Assembly: GCA_024180945.1 (NCBI GenBank)
Contig: JAKSGN010000043.1
Span: 2,542,001-2,606,000, forward strand
Length of the DNA: 64,000 bases
Direction: 5' to 3'
DNA from: Macrophomina tecta
Lineage: Eukaryota > Ascomycota > Dothideomycetes > Botryosphaeriales > Botryosphaeriaceae
In this document: piece by piece, positions 20,981 to 31,903 of the stretch
Layout: each line of letters starts with the position of its first letter
Numbering within the stretch: position 1 is the first letter of the stretch
Position numbers and translations under genes: made by a program
Notes under the pieces: model-generated
Seen by the model: the letters and a program-made list of their open reading frames with translations, nothing else
The model's database searches: none
Told to the model about the DNA's origin: nothing

Positions 20981-23900
20981 ATGGAGGTTCAAGGCGCTCT
21001 CGAGCTGCCCGCCGAAGCAAACCCGCTCACCGAGGGTCTGCTCTTTCACGTGCTCCGCTCTGCTACTTCGAGCGATGCGCACCAGATCCAGACTGGAACA
21101 AAACAGTTGCAGAAATGGGAAACCGAGAAAGGGTTCTATCCGCTCTTGCAAGTATGTCTATCATGGTTTCTTCCACCTCCCCCCCCCAACCCAAAAGAAG
21201 CAACCATTGCCCCTGCATCCCTAACTCAGGTTCCGGATAATTCTAGCAGCCTTCTCTTGGCAGGTGCCTATGAATCCCTTATTTCAACCATATGCTACAG
21301 CTATAGTGAGGGGCAAGCTAACAGAAGATGCAGGCTGCCTTCATGGACAGATCTCTCCCGGTGGAGATCCGATACCTTGCAATTATCCAGCTTAAAAATG
21401 GCATTGACAAGTACTGGAGGAAGACCGCAACAAAGTATAAATCTCACTTTTCATTTAAAAGGCACCGATTCTAACATATTGTAGCGCGGTCAGCAAAGAT
21501 GACAAAGCCGTCATCCGCTCGAGATTGCTAGAAAGTGGAGTTAACGAAGCTGACCAACGGCTCGCTTTGCAAAATGCCTTGGTAGTTGCTAAGATCGTCA
21601 GGTTCGAGTTTCCGCATGATTGGCCTGATGTCATCAATCAAGTCATTGATCTCCTTCGACAAGCCACCTCTCCCGGTGCCAACCGTCTATACCTGCCTCG
21701 TACCCTTCTGATTTTGCTTCACATAATCAAAGAGCTTTCCACGGGTCGGCTCATAAGACTTCGCTCCAACCTCTTGTCCATCGCTCCAGAAGTTTTCTGC
21801 GTCCTTGGTCAAATTTATATGAGCAAGGTTCAGCAATGGTTGGCCTTCCTGCAGCATGGAGGCGATGATGAGGGAGGTGCTCTTGAAAGTATCGAGCAGA
21901 GTCTTCTGGCAATCAAAGTTTTGAGGCGCATCCTGGTCTCCGGTTTCGACTTCCCCAATCGTGATACTGATGTCCAGCAATTTTGGGGCATTGTCCGAAA
22001 TCAACTGGGAGAACTTTTGACTCTCACATCGCAGGAGCCTGCCACGCTCTCGCAACCTGTGAAGGAACTTGTTGAGAAACACCTGCTTCAACTCTCCAAG
22101 TTGCATCTCGAGATGGCCAAGTCCCACCCTGCGGCGTTTGTCTTGCTTCCAGACTCTCTCAACATCACGAAGGCCTACTGGGGGCTCATTGTCAAGTTTG
22201 GTGAGAACTTTGGGACCAAGCAAACTTCCACTGCCGGCCAGATTAGCACAGATGGTGATGCGGATGATGATGAAAAGCCCATCATGGAGCGTCTTTGTCT
22301 GAAAGGCCTGTTGTTGATTCGTACCTGCATTCGGATGGTTTTCAGCCCACAACAAACTTTCAAATATCGGCAAGAGCAGGAGAAGCGGGAGGTAAGTCAA
22401 ATACTATCCATCAGTTGCTGGCTTACTAATCAGCATCTGTAGCAAGCAGACGCTACTCAAATGGTGAAAGAAGAACTCCTTGGCGAAACCTTCGTGCAAG
22501 AGATGATGGAGACTGTTGTATCACGGTACTTCGTTTTCCGGCCCAGTGATCTCCGCCAGTGGGAAGAAGAACCAGATGAGTGGGAGCGACGAGAAGACAT
22601 GGAAGGCGACGATATCGAGTATTCAATCAGATCCTGCGCAGAAAGGCTTTTTCTCGACTTGGCCATCAACTTCAGGAATCTCGTACAACAGCCACTGCTT
22701 CAAGTCTTTTACTCCGTCGCGTCCCCAGAGAACGAAAATATCCTGTTCAAGGATTCAGTCTACACAGCTGTCGGCCTGGCTGCCCCGGTTCTTCATCACG
22801 ATCTTGACTTCGATGCTTTCATCAGATCCACGCTTGTGCAGGAAGTGCAGAAGCAAAAGCCTGGCTATAACCTCTTGAGACGTCGGATAGCGATATTATT
22901 GGGCCAATGGATAACAATAAAGGTTTCCGACGAAAGCCGGCCACTCGTCTACCAGGTCTTTGACTACCTGCTCAACAAGGACGAACCTTTAAACGATCAT
23001 GTCGTTCGTGTGACAGCAGGCCGACAGTTCAAGAACATTGCAGATGATTGGGAGTTCAAGGTTGAGGGATTCATGCCATACGCCTCTAATATTTTGAACC
23101 GGCTCATGGCTCTGATTGGAGAGGTGGAGTTGAGCGAAACCAAAATGGCCCTTCTCAACACAATCAGCGTGGTTGTCGAGCGCTTGGAACATCACGTAAG
23201 CTCCTCTGTGTACGTTGCGAAATCTAAACTGACTTTCCAGATTACGCCCTACGCGAACAGCATAGTGTCATTACTGCCGCCTCTATGGGAACAGTCGGGC
23301 GAGGAGCACCTCATGAAGCAGGCAATCCTAACTATTCTCGCTCGTCTGATCAATGCCATGAAAGCGGAATCGGTCCCACTGCACTCTATGGTTATTCCTA
23401 TCATCAAGAACACTCTCGAGCCAGGCTCTGATACCCAAGTGTACCTTTTGGAGGATGCGCTGGAGCTCTGGCATGCTGTGCTAATCCAAACTCCGGCCCC
23501 GGCGTCTCCAGAAGTCCTCTCACTTGCCCCATACCTCATACCTACTCTCGAATTGGGTAACGAAAGCCTCCGGAAGACTCTCGAAATCGCAGAGGTCTAC
23601 TTGCTCTTGGCGCCCGCTGAAATGTGTTCTGATGAGTTGCGTACGACTCTCCTCAAGTCTTTTTGTAAGTACCGAATGCGCAACACGAGTTCTACCTTTT
23701 TCAGACCGCTAACATCTATCCAAGCATCATTGTTGGGCTCACTACGCCCAGAAGCTAACGGACTCGTCACACACCTCGTGGAAGTATACGTGCGCACTGC
23801 GGATCTCTTGGGCGGGGAAACCGCAGTTGAGATACTGACAGCGGATATGATCCGTACCGACTTCTTTACTGGTGTTCTGGATGGACTGAAGGGCGCTTGG

Positions 23901-24642
23901 GAGGCTCATAAGAAGACGGGCCCCAATGCGCGGTAAGTTCATAATACGATAGTCTCTATCGACATTGAAGTCACTAACATATATTAGTGCCTCTGCTGTC
24001 GACGGCATTGTGGAAACAGACTACTGGACCGTTATCGCCCGCATAGGTCTTGCTTCAAACCGCGTTCTTCTTGGGGCCATTGAAGCTGCCCAAACCCGCG
24101 CTGCGGCCAATGGTATGCAGGATGCTGCGGAGTCTCTTGATGCGCGTATGAAGTGGCTGCTTGAAGAATGGTTTGACCACTTGGACAACATTGCTGCTCC
24201 GGTCAGCAAGAAGCTGATGTGTCTGGCACTCACCAAGCTCTTGGAAACGGGCAAGGATTGGATCCTTATCAAGCTGCAGGACTTGATGACCATGTGGACA
24301 GACCTCGTCATTGAGCTGACCGACGGCAATGCCAATCCGAGTGTTGAGTACGTATATATTGCAACTATGAAGGTAATTGCGAGGCTAACAAATCAATGCA
24401 GCTGCCTCGTCTGGCAACGTGAAGAACCGCAGACGAATGATCCAGAGGCACCTGATGACGTTCGACGTCGCGATCTTATCTACACCGACCCGGTCCACAC
24501 AGTCAATATAATCCCGTTCATCCGTGAGCATCTACAGCATGCCATCCAGGCCTGTGGAGGGCAAGAAAGATTCAAAGAGGAGTGGTTGGTCAATGTCGAT
24601 AAGGAAGTGATAGAGGCTTTTGGCAAGCTTGGCATTATGTAG
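20981..24642 (+). CDS. KAP120: Importin-beta family karyopherin, Kap120 / importin-11-like
   Basis: Eight exons: 20981-21151, 21334-21434, 21485-22391, 22443-23195, 23241-23664, 23725-23932, 23988-24347 and 24402-24642, 1054 aa. The N terminus is the importin-beta N-terminal (Ran-binding) region: TKQLQKWETEKGFYPLLQ, then VEIRYLAIIQLKNGIDKYWR, RSRLLESGVNEADQRLALQN and FPHDWPDV. These match the importin-11/Kap120 group better than other karyopherins. The rest is helical HEAT-repeat sequence with no other domain, and length matches yeast Kap120 (about 1030 aa). It should carry proteins or pre-ribosomal factors through nuclear pores with Ran-GTP. Introns 4, 5 and 7 (45, 60 and 54 nt) are multiples of three without stops, so a naive frame reads through them. 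Intron 1 (182 nt) is long and its boundaries are chosen from the fit to the family. Confidence 0.9.
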
Positions 24643-24940
24643 AATTCTTAGGCCAGGCGTACACTGTGGCCCATATCTCTTTACTGGCTTCGAATATAGA
24701 ATATCAAATTGCGGCTCCATACTAAAATATTGCTTCTGGCTGTTTTCAAATGCCCCTTTCTGCCGCTCTCCCTTGTGCTTCGATATCTCATTACCTTACG
24801 CTCCATCCAACCCGTCCAGCAAACTCCCTATGACGAGCTCAACGGTCTTCCACCTGCTGCTCTCTCTCCCTGCTCGGTAGCTCCCCAAACCGAATCTGCC
24901 GCGGCCGTGTCTGCTACCATCCCTCAACCCCACGCACCTC

Positions 24941-25753
24941 CTACTGTTCCTGTCCCCCCTGCCCGCCCATCCCTCCCCGCCGCTCCCCTGACTCCCCCAG
25001 CCACTGGTCCGTAAAGCTCTCCATCGCCTCCCGGTACGGAGACTCCTCATACCCCTGCTCCTCGCCATACACCTGCGCTGTCCCGCCCTCCCGCACCGCC
25101 CGCCTTCGCCTCTCCGCCTCCAGCCTGGCACGCTCCGCCGCGATCGCTGCCCGCTCCGCCGCGATCGCCGCCCGCTCGGCCCCAATCCGCCGCCGCCCCT
25201 CCTGCTCGTCTGCCCGCGCCCACCGCTGCACGTCTTGACGCTTGCGCTCGCGCCGTGCTGGGCGTGCCGGGTGTGCGGAAAAGTGTCGGATGTCGAGGTG
25301 CAAGGACAGCTCGGCGTCACGCTGGGAGGCCCATTGAGACCAGGTTTTGAGCGGTGCCAGCGGCTGGTACGTTGTGGGGAATATGGGGTTTGGCGGGTCC
25401 AGGTAGGCCCAGACCCATTGGAGGGGGGCGCGTCGGGGGTTGGCGTTTGAGGGAGAAGGGTGGGGGTTGGGTGGTGCGGCGGCCTCATTTGTGGTGGTGG
25501 TGGTGGATGAGGAGGTGGATTGAGGATGGTTTGGGAGTGTTTGGGCTTCTTTTGGGCATTTTTTAGGAGCAAGGGTAGTGCTGATGGGTTGTGTGGTGCT
25601 GCTGGTTGTGGTTGTTGGTGGGCTCGAGCTGGAGCGCGGTGGGTCGACGCGAGCGGATTCCTTTGAGGTTGTGGCATTGGCCGTAGGGCGGCCTTTAGCG
25701 GTGAGTTTCTTGCTTTTGCGGGTGGAAGATGCGAGTAGCGGCATTTTGGCCAT
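24941..25753 (-). CDS. Hypothetical protein with Ala/Glu/Arg coiled coil
   Basis: A single open frame of 270 aa if started at the ATG at 25753 (MAKMPLLASSTRKSKKLTAK), which follows a poly-T/A stretch; in-frame codons continue upstream but read low-complexity sequence. The first ~100 residues are basic and Ser/Thr/Pro-rich. A central segment PLQWVWAYLDPPNPIF then TWSQWASQRDAELSLHLDIR looks globular. Residues ~180-225 form a charged helix with tandem AAIAAERA repeats, followed by YREAMESFTDQWLGESGE. No known family recognised. The Trp/Pro block and regular codon use suggest a real gene. It converges with the karyopherin gene, 298 bp between stop codons. Confidence 0.55.
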   Translation of the reverse strand: MAKMPLLASSTRKSKKLTAKGRPTANATTSKESARVDPPRSSSSPPTTTTSSTTQPISTTLAPKKCPKEAQTLPNHPQSTSSSTTTTTNEAAAPPNPHPSPSNANPRRAPLQWVWAYLDPPNPIFPTTYQPLAPLKTWSQWASQRDAELSLHLDIRHFSAHPARPARRERKRQDVQRWARADEQEGRRRIGAERAAIAAERAAIAAERARLEAERRRRAVREGGTAQVYGEEQGYEESPYREAMESFTDQWLGESGERRGGMGGQGGQEQ

Positions 25754-25828
25754 TGATCTTGGCAAGACTTTGGGTGTCTGAAGACGCAGAGACAGGGCTG
25801 GGCTCCGGAGGGCTGATGTTGCGGGTGA

Positions 25829-25848
25829 TTTTTTTTTTTTTTTTTTTT
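25829..25848 (+). repeat. Poly(T) tract, 20 nt
   Basis: An uninterrupted run of 20 T on the plus strand, about 75 bp upstream of the probable start of the minus-strand coiled-coil gene, so poly(dA) on its coding strand. Such tracts often lie in nucleosome-poor promoters. Confidence 0.95.
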
Positions 25849-28222
25849 GCTGTGGGTGATGGGGAGCGACGCTAAATTTATATACAGGTATCTGTACAAC
25901 GGTAGAGAGTTCTTTGGTCCTTGGGTCGCTATGGAGACCTGTGCCAATCTCAGACCGAACTGTTGAAGTGTCGGTCAAATCTGATACGTCGGCACTGAGC
26001 TGTCGGGGGTCTTTCGGAAGTATTAACGGCCTTCTGGAGACCCTAAACCTGAGGGACAAACAAGAAGTCTGTTTTTAAGTGTTTTTCACTTCGTAGCTGA
26101 AGCTGCATCGCGGTCTAGAGTCAGCTGCTGGAAAGGATGGGGGATATGGCTCGCGAGGTCTTGGCCCAGACCACACTGGTAGTTTCAGTCCACAACCAGT
26201 CCACTACTTGGTACTGTTTAAGAACCTCAGAGGGGGTTTATGTTTGAATTTCGCAACTTCCCTACCACTAATGCCCCGGTTGGCCGGGCTGGAGAGGATG
26301 CGTCTAATATACTTCAGGACTTTAGGCAATTTCACTCTAAGTGGCTCAACCGTGGGTGCCCACGCTCAGGCCTGATTGGGCAGGCTCAGACGCTCGTATG
26401 GGAACAGGTTTTCACCCACCGGCGACATCGAAGAAAAGATGAAATCATTGAGTAAACAATGATACGCCCGTCTCGTAATTCCACGGCCACATCGCTGGTC
26501 TGAGGGTAGAGAGTGCTGTAATACCCCTGGCACAGGATGTCAGTGTGGGTAGGGGGGGTTTTTCCTTTTTTTCTCCTCGTCAGTCAGGCTTTCCTTTCGG
26601 CTATCACGGTACTCCCCTTGGTGTTGACCTGAGGTAGTGCCGAGTTCGATGCTCGGCCGTGGTGGCCTTGTCTTTGCTTTTTGCATGCTGCCTATGCATG
26701 CTGTTCGTGGTTTTGACGCGTCACTTTGTTTGGCGCTTGATCTTCTCCGCCGCCCGACTTGCGATGGGCCCGGCATGGTGTTGAGTGCCATCATGCCCCG
26801 CCACTACCATTGCCATTACGCCCGCAGCGGCCACCGCGCTGGTGCACTCTACGCGCTTCTGCACTTGATCTGCCACTGCAAAGCCTCGCGTCCCCATCTG
26901 TCCCTACTAGTCGTGCGCCTTGCTAACGTGGTGTTGAGCATGCCGCGGGTTCGCGTTTGCTCTTCCGCCCACGACTGTCACCGGCCACGCATGATATTGT
27001 GGCCGCGAAGAGTACCCGTCATTGACGTCCGCAATAACGCGTTCTTCGTCGCCACCGCAAACTCGCTGCCCACATTTTTTGCGTTTGGTGTTGAGCGCGC
27101 CTGCGTCTTCCACCGCCAACGCGCCCAAGCATGCACCACATCACTTCCCGTCACTATCTCGACTGGCTCTGACATCCTGTCATGAGTGTCACACCAACAT
27201 CCTCTGTTGTAGCAGCTACATCCACAACATATTGACTACACCATCCCACCCACTCTCCACACCCAACACCTGGCAAATCTTCGCCAATTCCACTCGACTA
27301 TTATGCTTGGACGCAGTGACTTAACACAGCACACTGCAATTTCTTGATAACGTGTGCCGCATACATACTATTGCAATTAGATTAAATGCGCTTCTCTGCC
27401 ACATACTCTTGGTGTTCCTAATCGCTGTCTCTGAAACCAGACGCAGTTGCGACCGTACCACGCACCGCCGTCAACAGGCAATGAGTGCGACCGCTCGCGA
27501 ACGGACATTTTTTTTTTTTTTTTACCAGACTCTAGGGACGTTCTGCCGGCCTCCCACGCAATATTTGCCGCCCTCCGCATCGTTCCCGTCCGACTGCTCT
27601 GCAGCGCCACCGACTCCATGGTGTTCTGCTCGGAAAACGCACGACCTCTGCACCCTCGGACGATCACCACCATCGTTATGTCCCAGGACGGCCACGGCCA
27701 GTCTTGTCGACTTGCGCTACAACCCTCACCGACGCATACTTCGCAATTGACAATTCCACACCTGGTCCCGCTCGCTGCTCGTTGATCCCGCCAGCACTGA
27801 TAGCATAGCTATGGTTGCCACTTGGAGTTGTTTTTGTGGTAGTCATAAACCGCACCAGGTCCGGAGTCTCACTTCAGGACGGTCCAGCATCTCGGGATGG
27901 TTCACTTCACTCCACCGCTACCTCGCGCGCTCTAGCGTATATATGTGGATGTGCCAGTGCTGCGCGACGTTGCAACTATGGGTCTCGCAAGGCGACGAGG
28001 CATCAATCAACGTTCTCCGCCTTGTTAAAATCCTGCGGCTCGATGGTGAGAGAGATGCTCTTGCAAAGGTGAGATGTTGCCTGGAGGTCGTCGGATGGAA
28101 TGAGGTCGTCGTGCCGCAGGGCTGAGCTCACCCACAAATATGTGGCCGACGGAGTCGCGCGTGAGACGGCGCGTTGCGGCCGTGACTTTGCAGGTGGCTG
28201 GCTGGGGCTCTCGGGCGGTTGG
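25849..28222. other. Intergenic, no gene recognised
   Basis: A 2.4-kb stretch between the coiled-coil gene (-) and STI1 (+). Both promoters must lie here. It contains a T18 run at about 27508-27525 and a spaced GGTGTTGA motif between 26620 and 27095 (see findings). Open frames are present on both strands but none is convincing. Confidence 0.35.
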
Positions 28223-28236
28223 TTCTAGAGCTTTCC
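28222..28236 (+). promoter_or_regulatory. Heat-shock-element-like site upstream of STI1
   Basis: The sequence gTTCtaGAGctTTCc has three alternating 5-bp nTTCn/nGAAn modules with one mismatch (GAG for GAA). It lies about 135 bp before the STI1 start. STI1 is a classic Hsf1 target in other fungi, so the site is plausible, but one match in a promoter is weak evidence. Confidence 0.45.
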
Positions 28237-28368
28237 CTGGCTGATCGCCGGCCCCAGGAACTTAAACAACTCCAGAGCTCCAATCTGCGTGCGTCACTTC
28301 CGCACCACCGCTCTCCACCAAGATACCCTCAACACCTCACTACAACTCGCAATCTTCCCGCGCTCACC

Positions 28369-30283
28369 ATGGCCGACGCGCTCAAGGCTGAGGGCAACAA
28401 GCTCTTCGCCGCCAAGCAGTTTCCCGAAGCTATGTATGTCCATGCTGTCCGCCCAGCCCCGCCATACAGAAACACACCCAGCTAACTTTGCGCCAGCGAA
28501 AAGTTCTCGCAGGCCATTGAGGCCGATCCCTCCAACCATGTCCTCTACTCCAACCGCTCTGCCTGCTACGCCTCGTTGAAGGACTTCGATAACGCCTACA
28601 AGGACGCCGAGAAGACAACTGAAATCAAGCCCGACTGGAGCAAGGGCTGGGCCAGGAAAGGCGCAGCACTGCACGGCAAGGGCGACCTCGGTGAGTGACT
28701 AAGCTACAGCTCCAGCAAAACCCGGAATGTGTTTCTGACAGCGCCGCGCAGTTTCCGCGGTTGACGCTTACGAAGAGGCTGTCAAGCTCGACCCCAGCAA
28801 TGCCCAGGCAAAGGCTGGCCTCGAATCTGTCCAGCGCGCCATCGAGGCCGAGGCACAGCGCGACGGTGCCGACCCCACCGGCGGCCTGGCCAACATGTTC
28901 AACGATCCCCAGCTCATCCAAAAGCTCGCCTCGAACCCCAAGACCTCGGGCTTGCTCGCCGACCAAGAGTTCATGCAGAAGCTCCAGCGCATAAAGCAGA
29001 ACCCCCAGAGCATTGGAATGGAGATGCGTGATCCCCGCTTCCTCCAGGTCATGAGCGTGTTGCTCGGCATCGACATGTCGTTTGGCCAGCCACCGGAGGG
29101 TGCACAGGACGCCCCCAAGCCCACCGAGGCTGAGGAGGACGTTCCCATGCCCGACGCAAGGCCCGCCGAGCAGTCTCAGAAGGCTCCTGAGCCTGAACCC
29201 GAACCGGAGCCGGAAGACGAAGACGCCAAGCAGAAGAGGGAGCTGAAGGCGAAGGCTGACGAGGAGAAGGCTCTGGGTACCCAGTTCTACAAGAAGAGGC
29301 AGTTTGACGAAGCCATTGAGCACTACAACAAGGCCTGGGAGATTTACCAGGACATCACCTATCTTACCAACCTCGGTGCCGCCAAGTTCGAAAAGGGTGA
29401 CTACGACGGCTGCATCGAAGCGTGCCAGAAGGCCGTTGAACACGGCCGCGAGGTTCTTGCCGATTTCAAGCTAATTGCGAAGGCCTTCGGCCGTATCGGT
29501 ACCGCCTACGAGAAGAAGGGTGACCTCGCCCAGGCTATCTCCTTCTACCAGAAGTCTCTTACTGAGCACCGCACTCCCGACATCTTGACAAAGCTTCGTA
29601 ACGTCGAGAAGGCCAAGATCAAGGCGGAAAAGGAGGCCTACATCGATCCTCAGAAGGCCGAGGAGGCCCGCGAGCTGGGCAATGAGAAGTTCAAGAATGC
29701 CGACTGGGCTGGCGCTGTGGAGGCATACACCGAGATGATCAAGCGTGGTCCTGATGATCCTCGTGGTTACAGCAACCGTGCAGCATGTTACATCAAGCTT
29801 CTCGCTTTCCCTTCGGCTGTCCAGGACTGTGACGAGGCTATTCAACGCGACAACAAGTTCATCCGTGCGTACCTTCGCAAGGCCCAGGCTCTCCAGGCAA
29901 TGCGCGAGTACAACAAGGCCCTTGATGTGCTTACCGAGGCGTCTGAGCATGACGACGGCAAGAATGCGCGTGAGATTGAGCAGGCACAGCAGAAGGCCAT
30001 CCAGGCGCAGTTTGCTGCACGGGAGGGTGAGACTGAGGAACAGACGATGGAACGCATCCAGAGGGATCCTGACGTAAGTAACCCTGTAAAAGCTCTTGTA
30101 ATAGATCGCCACGATCCTAACAGACGGCAGATTGTCCGTATCCTGCAAGACCCTGTCATGCAGAGCATCCTACAGCAAGCCAAGGGCGACCCAGCAGCAC
30201 TCCAGGAACACATGAAGAACCCGCAGGTCCGTGCAAACATTCAGAAGCTTATCGCAGCCGGCGTTATTCGTCTCGGTCGGTAA
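28369..30283 (+). CDS. STI1: Hsp70/Hsp90 co-chaperone STI1 (Hop)
   Basis: Four exons: 28369-28433, 28497-28690, 28752-30073 and 30131-30283, 577 aa. It bridges Hsp70 and Hsp90 and hands over client proteins in the cytosol. TPR1 (residues ~1-120: ADALKAEGNKLFAAKQFPEA, YSNRSACYASLKDF, KGWARKGAAL) is followed by a DP1 domain (MFNDPQLIQKLASNPKTSGL, MEMRDPRFLQVMSVLLGIDM). An acidic Glu/Pro linker (PEPEPEPEPEDEDAKQ) leads to TPR2A (EKALGTQFYKKRQFDEAIEH), TPR2B (ARELGNEKFKNADWAGAVEA) and a C-terminal DP2 (VRILQDPVMQSILQQAKGD) ending GVIRLGR, as in yeast. Lengths match (yeast 589). The last intron (30074-30130, 57 nt) has no stop in frame; left unspliced it would insert residues before IVRILQDP. An HSE-like site lies upstream. 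Confidence 0.97.
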
Positions 30284-31903
30284 ATAACTCGTCCAATACC
30301 GGCCCCTCTTCCGACAGTGATTACTTCACCGATGAGGACAGTCCCGTCATCACGGTGACCGGACCGGAGGGGGAAGACGTCGAGCCAGAAATTGACGGGG
30401 TCGTCAAAATGGACGGGTTGGATGAGACGACGAGGAGAGAATTTGCAGATCTGACGATGGGCACGGGACTGCAGCCGGCGTACACCGGCTCTGCTTTCCT
30501 GTAGAGTTTGAGAAGAAGGAGAGACGTCCTTCTTTCTAGGGGTTCATGTTCGCTTTTTGGGAATGGGGTTTTACAGGAATAATTATGCGTATGAGGGCAA
30601 AGGATAACTAACACTTCACTGCATAGCAAAAAGCGGCTGTTTATAGGTAATGGCATCTATGATTCGCTTCAGCTTGGGCTTTTTTTGGGCTTGTGCTTGT
30701 CGATGGCCGTATGTTTGCTCACTCTGGCTTTCTGACGGAGGACAGCAGGCACATGATACAAGAATGATCAGCATATACTTCAGGCTTGGCCAACGGATCT
30801 GCGGGACATGTGGAACCAAGCCGCAGAGCCTCCATTTGCCCCCACGCGTTCAGCGCACATCACTCCGTCCCGAAGGCGCAATCGCTTCCACCCTCCACGC
30901 CTCCTCAGCACTTCAAATATTGTTGTTCCTTCGCCACGTAGCTCCACACATGACGGACACTGTGCCGCCCCCGCGATTGGCTGTTTCGCCCGCCAGCACC
31001 TGCAGCTTAACCGAATGGCAACTCGCCACGTCTGGACGCCGCCGACCAAGCTGCATAAGTCTAACGGTTCTCGCATCATCATCCTACCCGCGCGCTATGT
31101 CTATGCCCCGATGCTTGTTGTTTATCAGCCGTCACCCAGCTTCCCTTTTCTGCGCTGGCACGCTTTCTTCCTCAGAGCCGCACATACGCGCCGGAAGCTG
31201 GTGGTGGGGTCGGACGTGGCCATCAGAACGGCCGATGCGTGCATATCATGCGGAACAGCTGGCAGCACTGCAATCTTGTTGTTGCAGAAAGGATGCGGCG
31301 CGAGAGGCCAAGTGATATCATTTTTGTGTGATGGGTAGCGGACCGTTCAGCAGGGTGCCAGAGGCAATATGCTCGCTTCGTTGAGCGCAACACCACAGAC
31401 GCATCCGAGGTGTTGTCAACAGCTCGGCCGGTGTCGGGATCCCTCTTCTTGACGATACAATCAAGAAGACTGACAGATTGACTAAGGCTCTCGAGCCAAT
31501 TTCCGAAGTGATCATGTGCCGTGCATGACCACACCTGTCAGAACAACGGCTCTATTCGGAAGGAATTCTCAGCATCAGACCCGTTCCAGGCCCTGGAAGC
31601 GATTATCAGCGCGTGGCTTGAAAGAGGGCTATCGGCGATTGTCAGAGCCAGAACGCCATCAAATACATGCACCTCTTCAACGAATCACCCACATGCAGGC
31701 CCCCAGCATCCGTCCTTCGGGGATCCGTACGTCTGCAATGCAGGCTTGGCGCGTAGGGCTCCCCCAGTACAAAGGTGAACCATGATCCCGCGCGTGCATT
31801 TACACTAGCTTTGTCTGCCTCTCGAAGATTTCTGACGAGCTACACCAGAAAATAAGGCCGCTGCTCTCCACCGCCATGAGATGATGCGCCACCAGCCGGC
31901 CCC
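30284..31903. other. Intergenic, with unexplained open frame next to STI1
   Basis: Both neighbours are on the plus strand. The first ~220 bases after STI1 carry a coding-like open frame, shifted relative to STI1, that ends at TAG 30502-30504 (see findings). The remainder shows no recognisable gene and should hold the STI1 3' UTR and the promoter of the next gene. Confidence 0.4.

Noticed and set aside
26640..26658. tRNA T-arm-like hairpin (CCGAG-TTCGATG-CTCGG)
   Set aside because: No matching acceptor stem, D arm or anticodon arm upstream; an isolated hairpin.
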